A stretch of 6,465 bases of DNA. It comes from a bacterium (lineage in GTDB: Bacteria; Calditrichota; Calditrichia; RBG-13-44-9; J042). Of the stretch, positions 1 through 5,602 are shown piece by piece. The stretch covers positions 1-6,465 of the forward strand of contig WGBF01000175.1 of the NCBI GenBank assembly GCA_015494485.1, in the 5' to 3' direction. A program made the position numbers and the translations under genes. The notes beneath the pieces were generated by a model, which saw nothing but the letters and a program-made list of their open reading frames with translations, did no database searches and had not been told where the DNA came from. Positions within the stretch are counted from its first letter, which is position 1. Every line of letters begins with the position of its first letter.

Positions 1-2459
1 GCCGGGTATTTTGCGGCAATTTTCTGCAATTGACGATATTCATCCCGGTTTGGAGTGTAACCGGCCCAGTAAGAAAGAGTATTGCCCGTTGCCGGGGCAT
101 CCTGAAGCAACAGGTCAAACTCCCGGCGGGTGGGTAGCCGAAAGTTGCGCCGGGTACGTGTGTTTAACCAATCAATATAAGCCTGGATGCGGCGGGTGTC
201 CACCCCGGTGACCGGGAGGTTCGCTTCCTCTGGCGTGTAAGTGTAAGAGGAATCAAACGCTGCAAATTGCGCCCGGGTAATTTCGAAGCGGGTAACGCGC
301 AGGGTATCATGAACCGGGACGGTTTCCGGGATTAATATGCCGTGGTCCCGGATTCCCACCGCGCCCTGCGATCTGGCAATGGATAAAAATTGACGGTGCC
401 AGCGCAGCGGTGCATTAGAGGCTAACAACCGGTTTTCTTCCGTTTGCCGGGGACGACCAAACAGGTAGCGATCAAACCAGGCCAATTCTTCTTCCATTTT
501 ACGCCGTTGATGACTGGGCTTTTTAAATCCGTGGGGTTCCCCTGGAAACAGCAGAAAGCGAACCGGTGCCTTGCCAATTTGCTGCAGAGCCCGGTAATGC
601 TCCCAGCCCTGTTCTGTGGGCACATTGGTGTCCTTGGTGCCAAAGAAGATTAACGTGGGGGTGACCACGCGCTCCAGGCGGAAAAGCGGCGATTTTTCAA
701 TGTAATGGTCCAAGTATTTCCAGGGGGGACCGTGGAAATAGGAGTTGTCAAACCGGACGCCAAAGGCGCAGTTGCCGTAATCGGAAATCCAGTTCACGTC
801 GCCGGCGCCGGGTGCTGCGGCTTTAAACATGGTGGGTTTTTCCACGGTTAGGGCAATGGTCAGAATGGCGCCGTTGGACCATCCCATCACTCCCAGGGAA
901 TCCGGGTGGACCAGCCCTTTGGCAATTAACGACCGCACCCCCCGGACGATATCCGGTACTTCCAGCTCGTAATAATGGCCCTTAATGGATTCCACAAAAT
1001 CCAGCCCGTGATTGCCGGACCCGTGATAATTGGGACGCAGCACGAACGCTCCCTTTTGCGCCCAGAGAGCCGGATACACCACCCAATCCTGCCGCCAGGC
1101 GTCCAGATCTACGCCACTGGGCCCCCCATGAATCACCACCATAAGGGGATAGCGGCGACCGGGTTTGTAATGGAGCGGATAATACAGAATGCCGTTGACG
1201 GTTTCCCCCCGCGCGCCTTTCCAGGTAATGACCTCCGCTTTGGGCTGCGGTAACTCCTGCAGAAAGGGATTTAAGGAGATACATTCCCGGGCACCGGTCA
1301 CCTTCCCATTGGTGTAGTTGGCCCAATAATACCGTGGTGGCACATTGGGTCGGGAATACACAAACACTATACGGTGCCCGGCGCGTGACGTTAAGACGCT
1401 GGTGGCATGACGAAGCCGGGTATCCTGAACATCGGTAAAATGCCAGCCGGTGTGGTCTTTCCAGTAATAGCGGGCATGGTAGCGGGGACCATCTGCCAGT
1501 TGCACGTGCACCCCGGTACCGGCAACGCTGAATCCGGCAAATCCCACGCCCTTTTTCCAGTGAAGCGGTACCGTTTCATAGGTCTGGCTCGGAATATCGT
1601 AGTAAAACAGCAGAAAAATGCCGGCGCCTTCATTCCAGGGGTCGGAGGAGTGTTCATCCCAGGCGTAAAATCCCCGGGAATCAGAGCGCCATTTAAAATC
1701 AGAGGAATCAAGATATTGTTCGGCAAAAATTTCCCGCTCCGTTCCGGTATTCACGTCCAGTAAAAACTGCCGGGGTTGATGGCGGGCATCGGCGGTAATG
1801 GGACTGGTTTGCAGGGAATACACAATCCACCGCCCGTCCGGTGAGGGGGCAAATTCTTTTATTTGAAAACGGTTGGTGGTAAGCCGCCGGATAGCGCGGG
1901 TGCGGATGTCCACTGCAAATAAGCGCACAGGCCAGAAAAGAGTGGTGTCTTCCACCACACGGGCATCATCCTGCTGCTTTTTTCGTTCCCGTTCATAAAA
2001 CGTTTTTTCTTCCCGGGCCGTAAAAACCACGGTATGGGGGTTCAGCCAGGCAAGGGATTTCACCCCATTTTCCAGCTGGGTTAACGGAAACGGTTCGCCC
2101 CCACCGGTATTTAGCAGCCACACCTGGTCTTTTCCGTGGTATTTGCCGGAAGGCAAATCCCGGGAGGACAGAAAAGCAATCCAGCGGCTATCGGGGCTCC
2201 ACCTGGGATCTCTGGCTTTTCCGCTCCGGGTAAGTTGAATGGTTTCAAAGGAATCGCCAACTGTCCGGGTAAGAAATACATCGGTTCGAAACCGATTGGC
2301 GGAAAAATCGGGAGTGCGCTTAATCCACACCAGGGCGCGTTCATCCGGTGAAAATTCTCCCTGGGTGAATGTTTCCTGTTTAAGAATGAGGTCAACCGAC
2401 CATTCCCGGGCTCCCACCAGGGACGTCATGCACAATAAAATAAAAACGACGATTCGCAT
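1..2459 (-). CDS. Exported S9-family serine peptidase with C-terminal FGE/SUMF1-like domain (3' end outside the window)
   Basis: Predicted periplasmic or surface serine peptidase of the prolyl oligopeptidase/acylaminoacyl peptidase type. The frame is open for 819 complete codons with no stop before the window edge. Residues 1-17 look like a signal peptide (basic MR, hydrophobic core, cleavage after VGA). Residues about 25-400 carry PD40/TolB-like propeller motifs, such as WSPDSRW at 87 and FAPSPDGRW at 203. The alpha/beta-hydrolase domain spans about 405-668, with the oxyanion motif HGGP at 444-447, nucleophile Ser528 in GWSNG, Asp610 in GTKDTNVP and His643 in PGEPHGF; spacing and order fit S9. 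From about residue 700 the sequence turns into an FGE-sulfatase-like domain: VTRFEITRAQFAAF at 722, then PVTGVD, YIDWLN and RLPTRREF at 774. Its end, including any catalytic cysteines, is outside the window. The start at 2459 is preferred over an in-frame ATG at 2477 because AAGGAG lies 8 nt upstream of it. Natural substrate unknown. Confidence 0.95.
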   Translation of the reverse strand, partial: MRIVVFILLCMTSLVGAREWSVDLILKQETFTQGEFSPDERALVWIKRTPDFSANRFRTDVFLTRTVGDSFETIQLTRSGKARDPRWSPDSRWIAFLSSRDLPSGKYHGKDQVWLLNTGGGEPFPLTQLENGVKSLAWLNPHTVVFTAREEKTFYERERKKQQDDARVVEDTTLFWPVRLFAVDIRTRAIRRLTTNRFQIKEFAPSPDGRWIVYSLQTSPITADARHQPRQFLLDVNTGTEREIFAEQYLDSSDFKWRSDSRGFYAWDEHSSDPWNEGAGIFLLFYYDIPSQTYETVPLHWKKGVGFAGFSVAGTGVHVQLADGPRYHARYYWKDHTGWHFTDVQDTRLRHATSVLTSRAGHRIVFVYSRPNVPPRYYWANYTNGKVTGARECISLNPFLQELPQPKAEVITWKGARGETVNGILYYPLHYKPGRRYPLMVVIHGGPSGVDLDAWRQDWVVYPALWAQKGAFVLRPNYHGSGNHGLDFVESIKGHYYELEVPDIVRGVRSLIAKGLVHPDSLGVMGWSNGAILTIALTVEKPTMFKAAAPGAGDVNWISDYGNCAFGVRFDNSYFHGPPWKYLDHYIEKSPLFRLERVVTPTLIFFGTKDTNVPTEQGWEHYRALQQIGKAPVRFLLFPGEPHGFKKPSHQRRKMEEELAWFDRYLFGRPRQTEENRLLASNAPLRWHRQFLSIARSQGAVGIRDHGILIPETVPVHDTLRVTRFEITRAQFAAFDSSYTYTPEEANLPVTGVDTRRIQAYIDWLNTRTRRNFRLPTRREFDLLLQDAPATGNTLSYWAGYTPNRDEYRQLQKIAAKYP

Positions 2460-2467
2460 TGCGGCTA

Positions 2468-2486
2468 CTCCTTGCATCTCATGCAA
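2468..2486 (-). promoter_or_regulatory. Ribosome binding site of the S9 peptidase, adjoining a small perfect hairpin
   Basis: On the minus strand AAGGAG (2473-2468) lies 8 nt before the ATG at 2459, which decides that start. Immediately upstream, and sharing its first two A residues, is a perfect 6-bp inverted repeat with a 3-nt loop, TTGCAT-GAG-ATGCAA (2486-2472). The 3' arm of the possible RNA hairpin therefore touches the Shine-Dalgarno sequence. Whether this affects translation is inference; a 6-bp A/T-rich stem is weak. Confidence 0.6.
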
Positions 2487-2496
2487 TGAATGTAAG

Positions 2497-2561
2497 CATT
2501 ACCCCGAAAAACCGAAAGGGCTATTGAAGGTTGCCTGGTTAAGAAGACACCGGGGGTAATG
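2497..2561. repeat. Separated inverted repeat CATTACCCC / GGGGTAATG
   Basis: CATTACCCC at 2497-2505 and its exact reverse complement GGGGTAATG at 2553-2561 are 47 nt apart, between the two divergent genes and nearer the peptidase. A near-copy, CATTAACCCC, lies at 2631-2640. The loop is too long for an obvious terminator and no T-tract follows. The pair could be binding sites for an unknown regulator or a chance repeat. Confidence 0.4.
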
Positions 2562-2677
2562 TTAAGCCGCTTTTGTGTAGGGAAAGTGAGAATCACGGTT
2601 GGTTAGCGTTAGGGAATCCACGGAGTTTTTCATTAACCCCATGAATAACAGGATGTTACGTAATAAATATTTTTTGT

Positions 2678-2706
2678 TTGGAAAAAGCTCTGGTGTTAAT
2701 TAAATT
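2678..2706 (+). promoter_or_regulatory. Probable sigma-70-type promoter of the efflux operon
   Basis: TTGGAA (2678-2683, 4 of 6 match to TTGACA) and TAAATT (2701-2706, 4 of 6 match to TATAAT) are separated by exactly 17 nt. An A/T tract (about 2661-2679) sits directly upstream like an UP element. Transcription would start near 2713, about 27 nt before the regulator's start codon. The -10 box runs into the inverted repeat at 2705-2728. The assignment assumes a standard housekeeping consensus; if the host is a Bacteroidota relative with a different -7 element, exact boxes may differ. Confidence 0.5.
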
Positions 2707-2728
2707 GTTTAACCAAATAGTTAAACAA
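2705..2728. promoter_or_regulatory. Probable TetR-family operator (perfect 9-bp inverted repeat)
   Basis: TTGTTTAAC (2705-2713) and GTTAAACAA (2720-2728) are exact reverse complements around a 6-nt spacer, giving a 24-bp dyad. It overlaps the predicted -10 box and transcription start and ends 11 nt before the start codon of the TetR-type gene. The length and position are typical of an operator bound by the dimeric regulator encoded next door, so autorepression of the whole operon is the simplest inference. Binding itself cannot be seen in sequence. Confidence 0.7.
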
Positions 2729-2739
2729 AGAGGTTAATT

Positions 2740-3363
2740 TTGGAACCGTTAACGACTGAAAAAGAATATCGCATTTTGCAGGTGGCCCGGGATGTGTTTC
2801 TGGAAAAAGGGCGCCAGGGCGCACGCATGCAGGAAATCGCTGAGCGCGCCGGGGTCAACAAGGCGTTGCTGCACTATTATTTCCGCAGCAAGGAACGCCT
2901 GTACCGCCGGGTATTTGAAGAGGAAGTGGTGCGCTTTTTTAAAAATTTTATGGACACGATTCCCGCGGAGAGCGACTTCAAAACATTTTTACAGGAATTT
3001 GTGAGCAATTATTTACACCAGGTTGCCAATTCCCCCCAACTGGTTCGTTTTGTGCTGTGGGAAATTCGGGAAGAAGGCGAAGTGTTGACCGGGGTATTGC
3101 AGCGGTTGTTTCAGGGGGACCCGGTTCAAAACAACCCCTTCATTCGCCGGGTGTTGCAAGCCGTTCAGGACGGCGAAATCCGCCCCACCGATCCCAAACA
3201 CCTTTTCTTTAGTGTGGTGGGGATGTGTGTGTATCCGATTATTGCCGGTCCGTTGCTGGAGCGGTTATTTCCCAATTTGTCCGTAACAGATGAACAATTT
3301 ATCAAAGAACGGGCACAGGAAGTGTTTCAATTATTGTGGCAAGGACTTCAACCGACGACGTAA
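2740..3363 (+). CDS. TetR/AcrR-family transcriptional regulator (CecR-like)
   Basis: A 207-residue regulator of normal TetR length. The N-terminal helix-turn-helix is clear: residues 10-27 (RILQVARDVFLEKG), then MQEIAERAGVN at 30-40 and LLHYYFRSKERLY at 43-55, the usual recognition-helix signature. Residues about 80-205 form the helical ligand-binding/dimer domain; a stretch FSVVGMCVYPIIAGPLLERL resembles the C-terminal domain of CecR (YbiH) relatives, though this subfamily call is by eye. The start is TTG: an in-frame TAA at 2722-2724 closes the frame upstream, the next ATG falls inside the helix-turn-helix, and AAGAGG (2728-2733) is 6 nt before TTG. It is the first gene of the efflux operon, ending 15 bp before the TolC-like gene. 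It probably represses the operon through the dyad at 2705-2728 and is released by a substrate of the pump; the ligand is unknown. Confidence 0.93.
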   Translation: MEPLTTEKEYRILQVARDVFLEKGRQGARMQEIAERAGVNKALLHYYFRSKERLYRRVFEEEVVRFFKNFMDTIPAESDFKTFLQEFVSNYLHQVANSPQLVRFVLWEIREEGEVLTGVLQRLFQGDPVQNNPFIRRVLQAVQDGEIRPTDPKHLFFSVVGMCVYPIIAGPLLERLFPNLSVTDEQFIKERAQEVFQLLWQGLQPTT

Positions 3364-3378
3364 CGGGAGAGTTAACCC

Positions 3379-4731
3379 ATGAGATTAAGCCAAATTGTCG
3401 TAGTAGGAATGATGGTGCTGGCGGGGTGGATGGCTCCGGCACGGTCAGCGCCATCGGATTCGTTAACGCTGGATCAGGCCTGGCAGGTGTTGCTCCAGCG
3501 GAATTTAACGTTAAAGCAGCAGCAAGCGGCCATTCAGCGCGCCGAAGCGGCATTGCGCCAGGCCCGTACCATGCGATTGCCCACCCTGCAGGCGGGCGGA
3601 AGTTACAAGTACATTTCTGAGGTTCCGCGTCTGGAGGTCCCCCCGCCCCCGGTACCGGGGTTTCAGTTCCCGGAAATTCAGGCTGGAGCCAACAATCAGT
3701 ATGATTTGTACCTGCAGGTGGTACAACCCGTGTTTACCGGAATGCGCCTGACCAACATGGTACGACTTCAAAACATGCAGTTGCAAAAAACCCGGGTCCA
3801 GGCCCAGCGGGTGCAGCAGCAGTTGTTGTTTCAGGTAGGGCGGTTGTTTTACAACTATCAATTGAACAAACTCCAGAAAGAGGTACTGGAGGCCAGTTTA
3901 CGGCGTCTGGAGGCCGGGGTTTCCCGTGCACGGGCACTGTACCAGGCAAAGCAGGTAACCGAGTTTGATACCCTGCGGCTGGCAAACCAGCAGTTGCGGT
4001 TGCGCAACCATATTCGTAATGTAGAGCGCCAGAATGACATCGTGCTGGAAAAACTCCGCACAATCCTGAATCTGGATTCCCTGGCGCCGCCGGCAGGGGT
4101 TTCTGTTGCCGCCATCACCATGCATTTGCCCGCTGAACAATCCTTTCAGCAGCAGGCGCTGGCGCACCGTCCGGAGCTTCGGGAAATGCAGGTGCGCCAA
4201 AAAAGTGCGCAGTTAGGGGTACGGATTGCCAAAGCGGCTTACATGCCTCAGGTGTCAGCGTTTGCCGCGGTGCATTACGGAAACCCCGGTGCGAATTTCT
4301 TCAAGCAGGAATGGAATGTGTACACTCTGGCAGGTGTGCAGTTATCGTTTGATGTGTGGAACTGGGGGCGTTCGTACTATCGGGTTCAGGAAAAAACAGC
4401 CCTGGTGCGGCAGCTTTCGCTGGAAGAACAAAAACGCCTTCGCGCCATTCGGGAAGAAGTGCATACCGTGTACCTGCAAATGCAGCAGGTCGCCGAAAAT
4501 CAGGCTTATCTGGAACAGCTGGTGGCGCAGGAGTCGCTTCGTTACCAATTGGTTAAGAGCAAGTTTGAAAACGGCTATGCCACGTCCCTTGATTTGCAGG
4601 AAGCAGAAAGCGCGTTAACCAGTGCCCAGCTTCAATTACAGCAAAACCGAATTGCGTGGATGCAATTGCAACTGCAAATGAAATTTGTAACCGGAACCAT
4701 AGGCAAAAACCTTGAGGAATATCATGAGTAA
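3379..4731 (+). CDS. TolC-family outer-membrane efflux protein
   Basis: Outer-membrane duct of a tripartite exporter, 450 residues, usual for the family. The signal peptide is residues 1-21 (MRLSQ, hydrophobic core, then APA; a cut after Ala24 is also possible). Two OEP repeats follow, about 29-225 and 255-440, each made of long Q/L/R-rich coiled-coil helices such as LKQQQAAIQRAEAALRQAR, LRLANQQLRLRN and DLQEAESALTSAQLQLQQ. Beta-strand segments end in `QPVF` at residues 116-119 and `LSFDVWNWG` in the second repeat. A proline-rich stretch at 82-98 (7 prolines) between the first beta strands is probably an extracellular loop. GGGAGAG at 3365-3371 is a good ribosome binding site 7 nt before ATG. 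The stop overlaps the next gene by 8 bp, so the protein is made together with its adaptor. Export substrate not readable. Confidence 0.95.
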   Translation: MRLSQIVVVGMMVLAGWMAPARSAPSDSLTLDQAWQVLLQRNLTLKQQQAAIQRAEAALRQARTMRLPTLQAGGSYKYISEVPRLEVPPPPVPGFQFPEIQAGANNQYDLYLQVVQPVFTGMRLTNMVRLQNMQLQKTRVQAQRVQQQLLFQVGRLFYNYQLNKLQKEVLEASLRRLEAGVSRARALYQAKQVTEFDTLRLANQQLRLRNHIRNVERQNDIVLEKLRTILNLDSLAPPAGVSVAAITMHLPAEQSFQQQALAHRPELREMQVRQKSAQLGVRIAKAAYMPQVSAFAAVHYGNPGANFFKQEWNVYTLAGVQLSFDVWNWGRSYYRVQEKTALVRQLSLEEQKRLRAIREEVHTVYLQMQQVAENQAYLEQLVAQESLRYQLVKSKFENGYATSLDLQEAESALTSAQLQLQQNRIAWMQLQLQMKFVTGTIGKNLEEYHE

Positions 4732-5602
4732 ACGTTGGATTATCGTCGTACTGAGTGTGTTTTTGGTAACCGTGGGATGCCAGCGGGGAAAAACTGTAAA
4801 GCACTTTACTTCGGTTGTGGAAGGCAAAACGGTGGATGTGCCCGCCCTGGTGGGTGGCAAAGTTGTGTTGCTGGCAGTGAATACGGGTGATGCGGTAAAA
4901 CAGGGACAGAAGATTGCCCTGGTGGATACCACAGAACTGGCGCTTCAGAAAGCCCAGTTGAGCGCTGCTGTACAGGAAGTGCAGGCCCGCAAAGCCATTT
5001 TGCAAACGCAGTTTGAGCGGGCACGGGCAGATATGGAATACGCCCGCACCCGGCTGGATCGCACCGAAAAATTATTTAAACAGAACACGGTGCCGCAGCA
5101 AACCCTGGATGATGTGCGCAATCAATTTCAGCGGATACGCAGCGCTTACCTGGCCGCTAAGCAGCAATTGGCCACGGTAACGGCATCGGAGCAGAAGCTG
5201 CAGGCCCAGATTCGCCTGGTGGAAAAGAAAATTCGGGATGCGCAGATTGTGTCCCCTCTGGATGGCATTGTCACCACCAAGTATCTGGAAGCCGGAGAAG
5301 CGGTGCCCCCCATGGCCCCCGTGGTGGAGATTACCCATCTGGATCGCGTGTGGGTGAAAATTTTCATTTCGGAACGGATGCTGGCCAGTGTGAAGCCGGG
5401 GCAGGAGGCAAAAATATTTATTGATGGCACCGACCGCACCCTTACGGGTAAGGTGGTCTGGATTAGTCCCCGGGCCGAATTCACACCCAAAAATATTTTA
5501 ACGCCGGAAACGCGGACGTCTCTGGTGTATGCCGTGAAGATAGACGTGCCCAATCCGGATGGGTTGTTAAAAATTGGTATGCCGGTGGAGGTTGCACTGT
5601 AA
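4724..5602 (+). CDS. HlyD/YbhG-type periplasmic membrane fusion protein (probable lipoprotein)
   Basis: Periplasmic adaptor linking the inner-membrane ABC transporter to the TolC-like duct; 292 residues. Residues 1-18 are a lipoprotein-type signal ending in TVGC, with Cys19 the predicted lipidated residue. The first half of the biotinyl-lipoyl domain is 35-69 (VDVPALVGGKVV, NTGDAVKQGQ). A long alpha-hairpin coiled coil spans about 70-172 with its tip at LFKQNTVPQQTLDD (117-130). The second lipoyl half is 173-203 (IVSPLDGIVTTKYLEAGEAV), followed by beta-barrel strands (VWVKIFISE, PGQEAKIFIDG) and a terminal VKIDVPNPDGLLKIGMPVEV. The tip motif R-x3-L-x6-S of TolC-docking adaptors reads Arg113, Leu117, Pro124, so the serine is absent. 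ATG at 4724 is chosen over an in-frame TTG at 4712 because GAGGA (4714-4718) sits 5 nt before the ATG and the lipoprotein signal then starts MSKRW. It overlaps the TolC-like gene by 8 bp (ATGAGTAA). Confidence 0.95.
   Translation: MSKRWIIVVLSVFLVTVGCQRGKTVKHFTSVVEGKTVDVPALVGGKVVLLAVNTGDAVKQGQKIALVDTTELALQKAQLSAAVQEVQARKAILQTQFERARADMEYARTRLDRTEKLFKQNTVPQQTLDDVRNQFQRIRSAYLAAKQQLATVTASEQKLQAQIRLVEKKIRDAQIVSPLDGIVTTKYLEAGEAVPPMAPVVEITHLDRVWVKIFISERMLASVKPGQEAKIFIDGTDRTLTGKVVWISPRAEFTPKNILTPETRTSLVYAVKIDVPNPDGLLKIGMPVEVAL

Noticed and set aside
982..1763. Several open frames of about 90-118 codons on both strands inside the peptidase gene
   Set aside because: They lie wholly within a continuous reading frame that has clear S9 motifs, show no domain sense, and have low-complexity or implausible translations.
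2460..2477. ATG at 2477 (minus strand) as the start of the peptidase
   Set aside because: It lacks a good upstream Shine-Dalgarno, whereas AAGGAG lies 8 nt before the ATG at 2459 and the shorter form begins directly with the signal peptide.
2239..2559. A 106-codon plus-strand open frame reaching into the intergenic region
   Set aside because: Most of it is antisense to the start of the peptidase gene; there is no ribosome binding site or recognisable domain.
2621..2631. GGAGTTTTTC as a possible intrinsic terminator
   Set aside because: No GC-rich stem precedes the T run, and the region lies between divergent genes where no terminator is needed.
2656..2663. TTACGTAA 8-bp palindrome as an operator
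   Set aside because: It is short, does not extend with flanking symmetry, and lies in an AT-rich stretch; chance is likely.
4712..4723. TTG at 4712 as the start of the membrane fusion protein
   Set aside because: The GAGGA ribosome binding site overlaps this codon and is well spaced for ATG at 4724, which also gives a cleaner lipoprotein signal.
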